From: Adhaeribacter_A terreus
GTDB taxonomy: Bacteria; Bacteroidota; Bacteroidia; Cytophagales; Hymenobacteraceae
DNA length: 64,000 nt
Assembly: GCF_042657365.1 (NCBI RefSeq)
Contig: NZ_JBHSKT010000013.1
Location: forward strand, 1-64,000
Direction of reading: 5' to 3'
Position 1 is the first letter of the stretch. Each line of letters begins with the position of its first letter. Shown piece after piece: positions 7,869-16,924 of the stretch. The translations under genes were made by a program, and so were the position numbers. The notes beneath the pieces were generated by a model. That model ran no database searches and had not been told where the DNA came from. It worked only from the letters and a program-made list of their open reading frames with translations.

Positions 7869-9692
7869 ATGGCAAAACGCGGATTCGGACCTTCCAGAAA
7901 CGGAAGCGCTGACGATAAAGAAAACAAAAAACCTCTTACCAAAGAGAACCTCAAAAAAGGCCTACGGATATTTCATTACGTATTGCCCTACAAAGCCAAA
8001 TTCATTATCGGGCTTTTCTTTTTAGCGCTTTCAAGCTCCACCTTCATGGTTTTCCCGCTCGTAACCGGCAAGCTCGTCGATTCGGCCATGGGCAAAACCG
8101 ACTGGTTTGTAAACGACATCAACCTTATTGCGCTCGGACTTTTTGGTGTAATTCTGTTGCAGGGCATTTTCTCTTTCTTCCGCATCTATTTCTTTGCGCA
8201 GGTTTCCGAAAACGCAGTTGCCGACATCCGCCGCAGCCTGTACCAGAAATTCATGACGCTGCCCATCCATTTCTACGAAAAACGGCGTGTAGGCGAAATC
8301 ACCAGCCGCATCACTTCCGACGTTGGCCAATTGCAGGATACGCTTTCTATTACCCTGGCTGAACTTTTCCGGCAGGTCATTACGCTGGTAGGCGGCGTTA
8401 TTTTTATCATGATCATGTCGGTGAAGCTGTCGCTTTTCATGCTGGCAACCTTCCCGTTCATCATTGTGCTGGCCATGGTTTTCGGAAAAAGAATTAAAAA
8501 ACTGAGCCGCAGCACCCAGGACGAACTCGCCAAAACGAACGTAATTGTTGAAGAAACACTGCAAGCCATAAACGCCGTAAAAGCCTTCACCAACGAATTT
8601 TTCGAAATAAAACGCTATAATACTGCCCTGAATAAAACGGTGCGCACGGCTTTACAGGCTTCGTATTACCGCGGCGCGTTCGTTTCCTTTATCATCATCG
8701 GTATTTTCGGCGGCATCATTGCTATTATCTGGTACGGCGCTACGCTCGTGCAACACGGCGATATTACCATTGGCGAACTGCTTTCTTTCGTAATGTACAC
8801 CACTTTTATCGGCGCTTCGGTTGGCGGTTTAGGCGATCTTTACAGCAAGCTGCAGGTGTCTTTAGGCGCTTCGGAACGCGTGCTGGAAATTCTGGATGAA
8901 CAAGCCGAACCGGTGCAGGAAAGCGAACCTTTCAACAATGCAGCTTCGCGGGTAACAGGTAATATTGCCTACAAAAACGTAGCCTTCTCCTACCCAACCC
9001 GCACCGATGTGCAGGTGCTTAAAAACATCAGCTTCAACATTAACAGCGGCGAAAAAATAGCGTTAGTGGGACCGAGCGGAGCCGGTAAATCTACCATTGT
9101 GCAGCTGCTCATGAAATTCTACGACCTGCAAAGGGGCTCCATCAGCATCGACGGGCAGGATATTAACGCTTACAATTTAACGCAGCTGCGCCACAACATC
9201 GGCATTGTGCCGCAGGAAACCATTTTATTTGGCGGCAGCATTCGTGAAAACATTGCCTACGGAAAACCGAACGCAACTTTGGAAGAAATTACCGAAGCTG
9301 CGAAAAAAGCCAACGCCTACCAGTTCATTTCTTCTTTCCCCGAAGGTTTTGAAACGGTGGTCGGCGAACGCGGCATCAAGCTTTCCGGCGGCCAGCGCCA
9401 GCGCATTGCCATTGCCCGCGCCATCCTGAAAAACCCTGCTATTTTGGTTCTCGACGAAGCAACCAGCTCCTTAGACTCCGAATCCGAAAAACTGGTGCAG
9501 GATGCCATGGATGAACTGATGAAAGGCCGCACCAGCATTATAATTGCCCACCGTTTAAGCACCATCCGCAAAGCCGATAAAATTTTAGTGATCGATGGTG
9601 GTCAAATTGCCGAAGAAGGTTCACACGAAGCACTTTCAGAAGATAACGGCTTGTATGCCAACCTTTTAAAACTCCAACTACAGCAACACTAA
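7869..9692 (+). CDS. ABC exporter, fused permease and ATPase (MsbA/BmrA-like)
   Basis: About 607 residues, the normal length of a half-size type I exporter that works as a homodimer. Six transmembrane helices span about residues 40-335. The ATPase follows: Walker A GPSGAGKST near 400, signature LSGGQRQR near 504, Walker B ILVLDEATSS near 525 and the switch His in IIAHRLST. It moves lipids or hydrophobic compounds out across the inner membrane; the substrate is unknown. I chose the ATG at 7869 over the TTG at 7794 because the latter sits in a promoter box and would translate a CGSTA repeat. The TAA stop abuts another copy. Confidence 0.85.
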   Translation: MAKRGFGPSRNGSADDKENKKPLTKENLKKGLRIFHYVLPYKAKFIIGLFFLALSSSTFMVFPLVTGKLVDSAMGKTDWFVNDINLIALGLFGVILLQGIFSFFRIYFFAQVSENAVADIRRSLYQKFMTLPIHFYEKRRVGEITSRITSDVGQLQDTLSITLAELFRQVITLVGGVIFIMIMSVKLSLFMLATFPFIIVLAMVFGKRIKKLSRSTQDELAKTNVIVEETLQAINAVKAFTNEFFEIKRYNTALNKTVRTALQASYYRGAFVSFIIIGIFGGIIAIIWYGATLVQHGDITIGELLSFVMYTTFIGASVGGLGDLYSKLQVSLGASERVLEILDEQAEPVQESEPFNNAASRVTGNIAYKNVAFSYPTRTDVQVLKNISFNINSGEKIALVGPSGAGKSTIVQLLMKFYDLQRGSISIDGQDINAYNLTQLRHNIGIVPQETILFGGSIRENIAYGKPNATLEEITEAAKKANAYQFISSFPEGFETVVGERGIKLSGGQRQRIAIARAILKNPAILVLDEATSSLDSESEKLVQDAMDELMKGRTSIIIAHRLSTIRKADKILVIDGGQIAEEGSHEALSEDNGLYANLLKLQLQQH

Positions 9693-9718
9693 AATGCTAT
9701 GCTTTTAAGCTCAAAAAC
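9691..9718 (+). repeat. CGSTA repeat copy 6, overlapping a stop codon
   Basis: AAAATGCTATGCTTTT, gap, AAAAACG. Its first two As belong to the TAA stop of the ABC exporter. Confidence 0.75.
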
Positions 9719-9720
9719 GC

Positions 9721-9753
9721 AAAAGGCTGCCTCAATAAGGTGGCCTTTTTTTT
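9721..9753 (+). terminator. Intrinsic terminator after the ABC exporter
   Basis: A hairpin of aaaaggctgcct and aaggtggcctttt with a four-base loop, followed by a T-run. It lies about 30 nt after the exporter stop and just after CGSTA copy 6. Confidence 0.75.
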
Positions 9754-10095
9754 GTGCCGTTGTTGGTGTTTTCACTATAGCCGTCAGGCTAATTTCGGGA
9801 GCCACTGTAGAGACGCAATACTTTGCGTCTTTCACAGCATTGCGACAATATATTGCAACAATTTTTTGCGTTTTGTTTCAGCCTTGTAATTGCATTTACA
9901 TCTTAAAACTACTACTGGTACCCCGATTGGAGACGTAAAGTATTCCGTCTCTACCTTCAAAATCTTAACTGTCTTATGCAGACAGCCTTTTTTATGCAGC
10001 AGATGTTTGGTAAAGTTTTGTCAAGTCCATTCACAACCTTTTACGGCATTTTTCAGTTTCGGAAAATTACCGATTGATAACCTAAATTCATTTGT
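9754..10095. repeat. Intergenic region with two palindromic 'GTAGAGACG' repeats
   Basis: The 400-nt gap holds no convincing gene. At 9807-9834 there is gtagagacgcaatactttgc and then gtcttt, and at 9929-9955 an inverted copy (ggagacgtaaagtattccgt then ctctacc). Each is itself a near-perfect palindrome. Open frames crossing the region are short and resemble no protein family. Confidence 0.55.
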
Positions 10096-10980
10096 ATGCA
10101 CAAGCGAAATTCTTACCTTTTATTCACCCTCTTTTTCAGCTTCACGTTTTTATTCTCCGGCCTTGCCTTTGCGCAAATCGAATTACCTCCCATCAGCCCG
10201 CGCGCGAAGATCACGCAGAAAGTTGGCCTCACCGATGTAACCTTCGATTATTCGCGCCCGAGCGTGCAGGGCCGTAAAATTTTCGGCGACCTGGTACCGT
10301 ATGGCAAAGTTTGGCGCACCGGCGCGAACGAATCTACCAAAATAACCTTTGCCGATAATGTTACTTTAGAAGGCAACCGCGTTCCAGCCGGCACTTACGC
10401 CCTTTACACCATTCCCGGCGAAGACCAGTGGACGATCATCATTTACAAAGATCCGACGCTTTGGGGCTCCGATAAATACAACCAGGGCAACGATCTGCTG
10501 CGCTTTAACGTGCCGGCCCAGAAAAACGCCAACAACGTAGAAGCCTTCACCATAGACCTGACCAACTACACCCAGAACTCCGCCGACGTAGAATTGCTAT
10601 GGGCCAAAACAGCCGTTAAATTCCGGATCGAAACTGAAGTAGATGCCAAAGTAATGGCCGAAATCGAGGAACGGATTAAAAACCAGAAAGAACCCGATTA
10701 CAGTTTATATTACCTGGCTGCCGGTTACCTTTACAACAACGATAAGAACCTGACGCAGGCTCTGGAATGGATCAATAAATCCATTTCCATCGATCCAAAA
10801 TACTGGACAGTGCACTTAAAAGCGAAAATTCTGGCGAAACAAAAGCGATACGACCAAGCCATTGCCGCGGCCAATGAATCTGTTTTCCTGGCTAAAAAAG
10901 CGCGTAACGAAGATTACGTAAAGCTAAACCAGCGCTACATTACCCAATGGAAAAAACTGACCAAACAGAAAGCAGTTTAA
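10096..10980 (+). CDS. DUF2911 domain protein with C-terminal TPR-like helices
   Basis: A 294-residue secreted protein. The signal peptide is MHKRNSYLLFTLFFSFTFLF to about FAQ at residue 28. The DUF2911 domain occupies about 30-175, with typical blocks SPRAKITQKVG, VTFDYSRPSVQGRKIFG, YGKVWRTGANE, VPAGTYALYTIPG and WGSDKYNQG. After it come two TPR-like helical repeats (LAAGYLYNNDKNLTQALEWI and a second near 235-270). Known members are periplasmic proteins common in Bacteroidota with no settled function. The ATG at 10096 is preceded by TTTGT. Its TAA stop begins a TTGTTGATTGTTAA tandem repeat. Confidence 0.8.
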   Translation: MHKRNSYLLFTLFFSFTFLFSGLAFAQIELPPISPRAKITQKVGLTDVTFDYSRPSVQGRKIFGDLVPYGKVWRTGANESTKITFADNVTLEGNRVPAGTYALYTIPGEDQWTIIIYKDPTLWGSDKYNQGNDLLRFNVPAQKNANNVEAFTIDLTNYTQNSADVELLWAKTAVKFRIETEVDAKVMAEIEERIKNQKEPDYSLYYLAAGYLYNNDKNLTQALEWINKSISIDPKYWTVHLKAKILAKQKRYDQAIAAANESVFLAKKARNEDYVKLNQRYITQWKKLTKQKAV

Positions 10981-11036
10981 TTGTTGATTGTTAATTGTTG
11001 ATTGTTAATTGTTGATTGTTAATTGTTGATTGATAA
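10978..11036 (+). repeat. 14-bp tandem repeat starting at a stop codon
   Basis: The unit ttgttgattgttaa is repeated nearly four times in direct orientation, beginning at the TAA stop of the DUF2911 gene. It belongs with the AT-rich TTAAAT-type repeats at 11360-11400 and around 35823-36513. It has no spacers and is not CRISPR. Confidence 0.75.
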
Positions 11037-11073
11037 AAAAAAATGCCCCGGCGAAAGTCGAGGCATTTTTTTA
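11036..11073 (+). terminator. Intrinsic terminator after the DUF2911 gene
   Basis: A hairpin of aaaatgcc(c)cg and cgaggcattttttt with a gcgaaagt loop, followed by seven T. It would end transcription of the DUF2911 gene. Confidence 0.75.
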
Positions 11074-11090
11074 TGTGGCAGTTTTCTAGT

Positions 11091-11118
11091 GAAAAAGGAT
11101 AGCGTTTTAAAGATAAAG
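11091..11118 (+). repeat. CGSTA repeat copy 7 (degenerate)
   Basis: GAAAAAGGATAGCGTTTT followed by AAAGATAAAG. The CG of the first half is replaced, so the call is weaker than for other copies. Confidence 0.45.
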
Positions 11119-11147
11119 TCCCCCTTTGATGGGGGCAGGGGATGACC
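11115..11147 (+). repeat. Solitary C-rich repeat arm
   Basis: aaagtccccctttgatgggg then gcaggggatgacc: one arm of the C-rich element found as inverted pairs at 2859-3095 and 48331-48515. No partner arm is seen nearby. Confidence 0.5.
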
Positions 11148-11170
11148 ATGCATTTCTGATCACAATTGCT

Positions 11171-11296
11171 TTTTCGGATATTTTTATCCGAAAACCACCT
11201 GTTACGGATTTATCAATCCGCATATGAAGGTCTGCAAGGCAGTAAATGCGGGTTAATAGACCTGCCACAGATAACTTCCGGATCTATAGATTCGGA
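11171..11296. repeat. Three CGGAT...ATCCG palindromes
   Basis: The stretch holds three inverted repeats of one type: ttttcggatatttttatccg at 11171, cggatttatcaatccg at 11205, and ttccggatctatagattcgg at 11276. They lie between convergent genes and could fold into small hairpins. Confidence 0.55.
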
Positions 11297-11359
11297 AGAG
11301 CAGTTTTTTTACTTAGAATGAAACAGCCCTGAACTTAAAAAAACCTTTCTAACTCGTAA

Positions 11360-11400
11360 AAACAATTTAACAATTAGACAATTTAATAATTTAACGATTT
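11360..11400. repeat. AT-rich TTAAAT-type repeat at the end of xdhC
   Basis: Short related units (acaatttaac, acaatttaat, aatttaac) run up to and through the xdhC stop codon, which on the minus strand is the TAA within CGTTAAATT. Confidence 0.6.
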
Positions 11401-12350
11401 CGAACCTGAATGATCTGGGCGGCTACGCTGATGGCAATTTCTTCCGGCGTTTCGCTTTTTATCTGAAGCCCTATCGGGGAATATATTTTTTGCAGCGTTT
11501 CTTCCGAAAAACCTTCTTCGAGCAACTCGTTAAACAGTTGGTCTACTTTGGTTTTGCTGCCCATCAGGCCGAGGTATTTAAATTTTTTACCGGCCAGTTG
11601 TTTCAGGGCTTCTTTGTCAGAACGGTAACCGAAGGTCATGATCACCACGTAACTTTGATCGCCTTCCGGAATAAATTCTGCGAGCTTCGAAAAGGGCGTG
11701 ATCGTTTTGAAATGTACGATCTGGTTCTGCTCAAAAGTATCCAGCCCCTCCCGGTCATCGAATAAATGCAGGTCGAAACCAAGCAGGCTCATTACTTTAG
11801 AAAAAGCAAGTGCTACGTGACCTCCACCAACAATATACACCGAATCGTTTTCCGGCAGCACTTCTGTATATTGCCAAACGGTAGGCTTTTGCGATGAAAA
11901 ACCATAACGCACCGGCTGGTGCATATCCGGGAAAAAACTTATGCCTTTTTCAATAAGCTGGAGCACGCCTTTTTTCCGGTTCTTAATGGCCGTAATTATT
12001 TTTTCAACTTCCGGAAGATCAGTTACCTGCAACGGATAAATACCCACCGACTGGTGCCCCGAACAGATCATGCCCGATTGGTTTTGCGCCGCCAGTTTTG
12101 AATGGATCTGGTGTTTCAGAATGGGTTTGGTCTGGTTGTCGGCCAGCATTTTTTTAGCCAGTTCTACGAGTTTATGTTCCATAATTCCGCCGCCTACTGA
12201 ACCGCACATTTCGCCGGAAATGCGCACGGCCATTTTAAAACCCTGCCGCCCCGGGCTGCTTCCTTCGTGGTGCAAAACTGCCAGTAAAGCTACCGGCGCA
12301 CCCCGCTGCAAACGCTTCCGCACAAATTCCCAAACCTGTAGATCTTTCAT
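11391..12350 (-). CDS. xdhC: XdhC/CoxI family molybdoenzyme maturation protein
   Basis: A 319-residue protein. The N-terminal XdhC/CoxI domain has VALLAVLHHEGSSPGRQGFK and GSVGGGIMEHKLVELA; the C-terminal half has a Rossmann glycine motif (VYIVGGGHVALAFSKVMSLLG) followed by LHLFDDRE. In the family, XdhC binds the molybdenum cofactor and helps load its sulfurated form into xanthine dehydrogenase. It lies downstream of xdhA and xdhB on the same strand, separated by one small membrane gene, which supports that role. It has its own candidate -7 box 37 nt upstream, so it may be transcribed separately. Confidence 0.85.
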   Translation of the reverse strand: MKDLQVWEFVRKRLQRGAPVALLAVLHHEGSSPGRQGFKMAVRISGEMCGSVGGGIMEHKLVELAKKMLADNQTKPILKHQIHSKLAAQNQSGMICSGHQSVGIYPLQVTDLPEVEKIITAIKNRKKGVLQLIEKGISFFPDMHQPVRYGFSSQKPTVWQYTEVLPENDSVYIVGGGHVALAFSKVMSLLGFDLHLFDDREGLDTFEQNQIVHFKTITPFSKLAEFIPEGDQSYVVIMTFGYRSDKEALKQLAGKKFKYLGLMGSKTKVDQLFNELLEEGFSEETLQKIYSPIGLQIKSETPEEIAISVAAQIIQVRNR

Positions 12351-12386
12351 TATTCAGTAATTGGTATTCCGTAAAGTTTATCAGTT

Positions 12387-12394
12387 CAAATATA
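12387..12394 (-). promoter_or_regulatory. Candidate -7 box (TATATTTG) for xdhC
   Basis: Read on the minus strand this is TATATTTG, matching TAnnTTTG, 37 nt before the xdhC ATG. Confidence 0.45.
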
Positions 12395-12453
12395 CAACCG
12401 AAGAATTATTCATTAACCCTTATCCCCTATTCGCTCAAAATACTCCCTGATCG

Positions 12454-12942
12454 CTATTTAAACCAAGTCGCCGCCAGCGCAAAATAAACCGCCATTATTG
12501 CCGAAAAAAGCGCGCTAGCCATAAACCGGTGCCGGTACGGTACTTTATTCTGGATCAGGTAATTGGCCGATAAAGAAACCGGCAGATTCACTACAAAAGA
12601 AATTGCTGCGATCCGGAAAAGGTCCCAGGATATTTCATGAAAATTACCAGAAAAAAGCTTGATAAAAAACATGTGCCGAGCAATCCATAAAGGGCTGAAA
12701 TAGGCCAGCGAAAGCAAGGTGCGTTGCAAGGCATTTTTTAAGGAATTGGTTTTCACCAGTTTGCCATCGAGCCACCGGAAATAATTCGGGATCTCGAAGG
12801 CATAAAGCGTGGCGCCCAAAACCATCATGCCGAGCATGCGGGTAACGGTGAACTGATTTTGCAGCAGTGCCGCCGCCGTATCGCCGGAAGCATAGATCAG
12901 GAAACCTCTGAAGATATTAGAACGGGTGTAAACGAAATTCAA
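12454..12942 (-). CDS. Small integral membrane protein, possibly Mpv17-like
   Basis: About 162 residues with four hydrophobic segments. The order of features (ASGDTAAALLQN, then R-LGMMVLGATLYAF, then YFRWLDGKLV) recalls the Mpv17/PMP22 family, but I am not certain of this. The start is unclear: the only suitable codon is TTG at 12942, there is no nearby ATG, and the frame stays open back to the xdhB stop. It sits between xdhB and xdhC; nothing visible ties it to molybdenum chemistry beyond position. Confidence 0.5.
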   Translation of the reverse strand: MNFVYTRSNIFRGFLIYASGDTAAALLQNQFTVTRMLGMMVLGATLYAFEIPNYFRWLDGKLVKTNSLKNALQRTLLSLAYFSPLWIARHMFFIKLFSGNFHEISWDLFRIAAISFVVNLPVSLSANYLIQNKVPYRHRFMASALFSAIMAVYFALAATWFK

Positions 12943-12963
12943 AAAATGGAAATTAAACAGTAT

Positions 12964-12992
12964 AAACGGTAGGGTTTCCGGGCAAAAATCTC
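12964..12992 (+). repeat. CGSTA repeat copy 8, abutting the xdhB stop
   Basis: AAACGGTAGGGTTT, gap, AAAAATCTC. The tail ends on the TGA stop of xdhB (12991-12993, minus strand). Confidence 0.75.
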
Positions 12993-15261
12993 AAGGCTGG
13001 CTTCCGAAATCCGGATACAAAGTTAGCAATACTTTTTCAGGCGTCATTGGGGCAGAAAATTTTGGTTCAGCCGCCGGCCGGAAAGCTTTTATGGCGTTGC
13101 GCAAGGCAAAATAAGCACCAATGCCATACATAAGCGGCGGTTCACCCACGGCTTTGGAACCGAAAATGGCCAGTTTACTGCCTTTGGTATCCATAAAATG
13201 CACCTCAATTTCCTTCGGAACAGAATAAATATCGGGTACTTTATAGGTAGAAAGCGCATTGGAAAGCAACCGGCCTTCCTGGTTATAGAGTAATTCCTCC
13301 AGCGTCATCCAGCCAATTCCCTGCACCAAACCGCCTTCAATTTGCCCCAGGTCCACGTTTGTATTCAGGCTGGAACCAAAATCATGGGCAATTTTCACGC
13401 TATCGATTTCGTAGGTGCCGCGCAGGCAATCTACCGTGGTAGTTATAATGGCGGTGCCGTAAACATGGTACGCAAACGGATGGCCTTTTTCAATCTCCGG
13501 GTTAAAATGAATTTCCGGCGTGGCGTAATGGGCATTTTCACTTAAACTAATTCTGCTCCAGAAAGCAGAGAACACGAGTTTTTCCCACGAAAGGTCTACC
13601 GTTTTTCCGTTCACCCAAACCTGTTCTTCCTGAATTTCGATCGGTGTATTTTCCGGCAAATTTAACTGAATGGCAATATGCGTTTTCAATCTTTCTTTCA
13701 GCGTTTCGCAGGCCATTTGCACCGCTTTCCCGTTCAGGTCGGCGGTGGCAGAAGCAGCCGATGGCGACGTGTTGGCTACGCGCGTGGTGTTGGTGGTTTC
13801 TATGCGGATGCGTTTGGGATCAATGCCTAAAACCCGCGCCGCAACCTGCAGCATTTTGGTGTTCACGCCCTGCCCCATTTCTACGGCGCCGGTACTTACG
13901 CCTACGCTGCCGTCCTGGTAAATATGCACCAATGCCCGCGACTGGTTCATGGCCGTTTTAGTAAAAGAAATTCCGAAGCAGATCGGCATTAAAGCCATGC
14001 CTTTTTTTAGGAATTTATTCTGGCTGTTGAAAATGGTGATCTCGTCGCGCAGTTTCGGCAGATCGTATTTTCCGAAAGCGGTTTGCCAGCAATTTTGCGC
14101 TTCGCAGTTTTCGGTAATTTGCCCGTACGGGAATTCATCGCCTTCTTTCAGCAAATTCATTTCCTGCAAAACCGAAGCTTCCATGCCTAATTTTTCGGCG
14201 GCGTGCGCCAAAGCAGCTTCAATCACAAACATGCCCTGCGGACCGCCAAAACCCCGGAAAGCTGTATTAGGTGGCAAATTGGTTTTGCAACTGAAAGCAG
14301 TAGCCTTTACGTTCGGAATAAAGTAGGAATTGGTGCAGTGAAACAAGGTGCGCTCCAGCACCGCCGGCGAAAGATCGGCAGCAGCACCGGCATTCTGATA
14401 AAACGTAACTTCGTAAGCCTGAATTTTAAGATCTTTATCGAAGCCAATTTTAAAATCAGAAGAATACGGATGGCGTTTGCCGGTCATGCGCATGTCTTCC
14501 AGGCGGTGTAGCGATAATTTCACCGGCCGTTTGGTTAAAGCTGCACCCAGTAAAGCCATAACGGCCCAGGGCGTTGCCTGATCTTCTTTCCCGCCAAAAC
14601 CGCCTCCCAAACGCATCACATCCACTTCAATTCTGGACATGCCAATACCCAAAACCGCTGCGCCGTGGCGTTGCACGGCCGTTGGTCCTTGCGTGGAAGT
14701 AGCTACGTAAAAGCTGCCGTTTTCTTTTATAAAAGCATAAGCGCCCTGCGTTTCGATGTATAAATGTTCCTGCCCGCCGCTTTCCGCCATGCCTTCAAAA
14801 ACGTGTTCGCAGGCAGCAAAAGCGGTTTCGGTATTTCCAAGGGCAAAGGTTCGGGGCGGCATAATTAATTTCCCGACTTTATGCGCTTCCCGCGGGTCCG
14901 TAATTACCGGCAGTTTTTCAATTTCGATCTGAATTTTGTGGGAAGCAAGTTGTGCCTGCAATTCCGTTTCAGCTAAAACCACGGCAATGGGCTGGCCCCA
15001 GAAATGCACTTCGCCGTCGGCTAAAAGCGGTTCATCGGCAATAATACCCCCGATCTGGTTTTGACCGGGAACATCGTTGGCAGTAAAAATTTTCACCACG
15101 CCGGGCATGTTTTGCGCTTCCGAAAAATCGAGGTTCAGAATTTTACCGTGCGCTACCGGCGAGCTGAAAACCCAGGCGTAAAGCGTTCCCTGCCGCACCG
15201 GAATATCGTCGAGGTAAACCGATTCGCCGCGCACGTGGTTAAAAGCATCGATGTTTCTCAT
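12991..15261 (-). CDS. xdhB: Xanthine dehydrogenase, molybdopterin-binding subunit
   Basis: A 756-residue molybdenum-binding subunit of the xanthine oxidase family, close to the usual length of bacterial XdhB. Visible landmarks are GGGFGGKEDQATPWA, the Arg-containing PPNTAFRGFGGPQGM, EMGQGVNTKMLQ and, near the C-terminus, GSKAVGEPPLMYG with the catalytic Glu. It oxidises hypoxanthine and xanthine to urate, feeding electrons to the iron-sulfur and FAD centres of XdhA. Its ATG overlaps the XdhA TGA (ATGA), which indicates translational coupling. Confidence 0.9.
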   Translation of the reverse strand: MRNIDAFNHVRGESVYLDDIPVRQGTLYAWVFSSPVAHGKILNLDFSEAQNMPGVVKIFTANDVPGQNQIGGIIADEPLLADGEVHFWGQPIAVVLAETELQAQLASHKIQIEIEKLPVITDPREAHKVGKLIMPPRTFALGNTETAFAACEHVFEGMAESGGQEHLYIETQGAYAFIKENGSFYVATSTQGPTAVQRHGAAVLGIGMSRIEVDVMRLGGGFGGKEDQATPWAVMALLGAALTKRPVKLSLHRLEDMRMTGKRHPYSSDFKIGFDKDLKIQAYEVTFYQNAGAAADLSPAVLERTLFHCTNSYFIPNVKATAFSCKTNLPPNTAFRGFGGPQGMFVIEAALAHAAEKLGMEASVLQEMNLLKEGDEFPYGQITENCEAQNCWQTAFGKYDLPKLRDEITIFNSQNKFLKKGMALMPICFGISFTKTAMNQSRALVHIYQDGSVGVSTGAVEMGQGVNTKMLQVAARVLGIDPKRIRIETTNTTRVANTSPSAASATADLNGKAVQMACETLKERLKTHIAIQLNLPENTPIEIQEEQVWVNGKTVDLSWEKLVFSAFWSRISLSENAHYATPEIHFNPEIEKGHPFAYHVYGTAIITTTVDCLRGTYEIDSVKIAHDFGSSLNTNVDLGQIEGGLVQGIGWMTLEELLYNQEGRLLSNALSTYKVPDIYSVPKEIEVHFMDTKGSKLAIFGSKAVGEPPLMYGIGAYFALRNAIKAFRPAAEPKFSAPMTPEKVLLTLYPDFGSQP

Positions 15262-16676
15262 AGCAGGTTTTCGGCGGTTAAGGTGTTGGGGAACAGTTTC
15301 AGGAAATGCGCAAAGAAAAGCTGGCGCAGCAAGAGGCGTTTATACGTTTCGGAACCGCGCGCATCGCTGATTGGGGCAATTTCAGTTTGTAGCAATGTAG
15401 CGGCTTCTTTCAGCGTTTCCGGAGCAATTTCTTTACCAATCAGGAAAGCCGATGTCTGCATAAAATACTGCGGAATGGGGCCAATGCCGCCGGCGGAAAG
15501 ATGCGCTTCATAAATTACGTTGCTTTCCGCTTTAAGCATGATGGCCGAATTTACGCTGGCAATATCGAGATGGGTGCGTTTCGATACTTTCTCAAAATTG
15601 AAATGCGTGTTTTTATCCGGAATATCGAACGTGATTTTTTCAATTATTTCGTCGGGTTCTTTCGCCAGTTTTTTATAACCGAGGTAAAATTCTTTTAACG
15701 GAAGTTCGCGGTGATTACCACTTTTTTGCAGGAAAATGGTAGCGTTTAGCGCCAGAAAAAAGATGGTCAGATCCCCGATCGGCGAAGCATTGGCAAAGTT
15801 TCCGGCAACGGTGCCCATGTTGCGGATCTGCGTGGAAGAAACCAGTTTCAAATACTGATGTAGTTCCGGAAACGCTGCCTGCATGGCTTCACTTTGCCGC
15901 AATTCTTCTACCGTGGTATTACCGCCAATGGTTATTTGCCCCAAATCATTTGTAATGCCTTTTAAACCAGAATCCTGGGCCAGCGTTCTAACGGTTGAAA
16001 GTTGCACTGCTTCCGGCTTTTGCACCAACAGATCCGTTCCGCCTCCAATCAGATATTCGACTTTTTCCTCCGGAAACCCTACCGTTTTTTTAGCTTCCTG
16101 GGTTTGTAAAGCCTGCAAACGTTGCGGAATTTCCGGGAAATACGCTGGTATAAACTGACTTTTTACGAGCCAATCCATACCGTTTTCCGTCGTTTTTTCT
16201 TTCAAATTAATTACCAGTTTTTTGGCGGCGCGTTCCAATGATTTATAACCGGTGCAGCGGCAAATATTTCCATCCATGGCTGCCAATGCTTTTGGGTAAG
16301 TCGGTTCTTTTTCAGAAAGGCAAAACCCGGAAAGCGACACCACAAAACCGACCGTACAGAAACCACATTGCGTACCGTTTTCTTCCACAATGGCTTTTTG
16401 TACCGGGCTTAGTTCATCTAAATTCAGGCCTTCTATCGTTACAATGTGCTTTCCTTCGGCGTTTGCCAGCGGCATTAAACAGGAAGTAACGGACCGGTAA
16501 TGGACCTGCCCGTTTTCCAAAGATCCGACCAGAATAGTACAAGCGCCGCAATCACCTTCACGGCAGCCAATTTTGGTGCCTTTCAGGTGTTGCTGATAGC
16601 GGATAAAATCGAGCAAAGGCAAACCGGGCGGCTGATCGGTGCTGATGCTTTGCTGGTTCAATATAAATCGGGTCAT
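15258..16676 (-). CDS. xdhA: Xanthine dehydrogenase, iron-sulfur/FAD subunit
   Basis: About 472 residues. The N-terminal plant-type [2Fe-2S] domain has CREGDCGACT and a later Cys; the second helical [2Fe-2S] domain has CGFCTVGFV and NICRCTGYKSL. The FAD domain has YLIGGGTDLLVQ and TQIRNMGTVAGNFANASPIG, then the CO-dehydrogenase flavoprotein C-terminal domain. The chosen start (MTRFILNQQ, 16676) drops 25 residues that an upstream TTG-type start would add and that do not look like an iron-sulfur protein N-terminus. It forms the enzyme with XdhB, which it precedes in a coupled operon. Confidence 0.88.
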   Translation of the reverse strand: MTRFILNQQSISTDQPPGLPLLDFIRYQQHLKGTKIGCREGDCGACTILVGSLENGQVHYRSVTSCLMPLANAEGKHIVTIEGLNLDELSPVQKAIVEENGTQCGFCTVGFVVSLSGFCLSEKEPTYPKALAAMDGNICRCTGYKSLERAAKKLVINLKEKTTENGMDWLVKSQFIPAYFPEIPQRLQALQTQEAKKTVGFPEEKVEYLIGGGTDLLVQKPEAVQLSTVRTLAQDSGLKGITNDLGQITIGGNTTVEELRQSEAMQAAFPELHQYLKLVSSTQIRNMGTVAGNFANASPIGDLTIFFLALNATIFLQKSGNHRELPLKEFYLGYKKLAKEPDEIIEKITFDIPDKNTHFNFEKVSKRTHLDIASVNSAIMLKAESNVIYEAHLSAGGIGPIPQYFMQTSAFLIGKEIAPETLKEAATLLQTEIAPISDARGSETYKRLLLRQLFFAHFLKLFPNTLTAENLL

Positions 16677-16704
16677 CGGGTTCTTTTTAAACGGCGGAAC
16701 TATG

Positions 16705-16712
16705 TAAATATA
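16705..16712 (-). promoter_or_regulatory. Possible -7 box (TATATTTA) for xdhA
   Basis: On the minus strand this reads TATATTTA, one base off TAnnTTTG, about 29 nt before the chosen xdhA ATG. Its position supports that shorter start. Confidence 0.3.
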
Positions 16713-16924
16713 GGTTTTTCCGGTAAGATGTACGGGAATTGCACCGCACAATTTTCCTATTCCTAAAACAGAAATATTTCAACGCAAAAAAACCAGTTCA
16801 TTTAATGTTTATAAAATATAAACAAGAAACACAATACTTTTTCTAATAAAATCAGTATGAATACACTAAGTAAATTTTTTAGCATATAACTTGCCCTTAA
16901 TTCTCACCTTTTAGACTCTTTGGC

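Noticed and set aside
8031..8564. 177-codon frame antisense to the ABC exporter
   Set aside because: It lies wholly within a well-supported gene on the other strand and shows no domain; it is a shadow frame.
10978..11036. Tandem repeat considered as a CRISPR array
   Set aside because: The unit is 14 bp, repeats are contiguous without spacers, and no cas gene is near.
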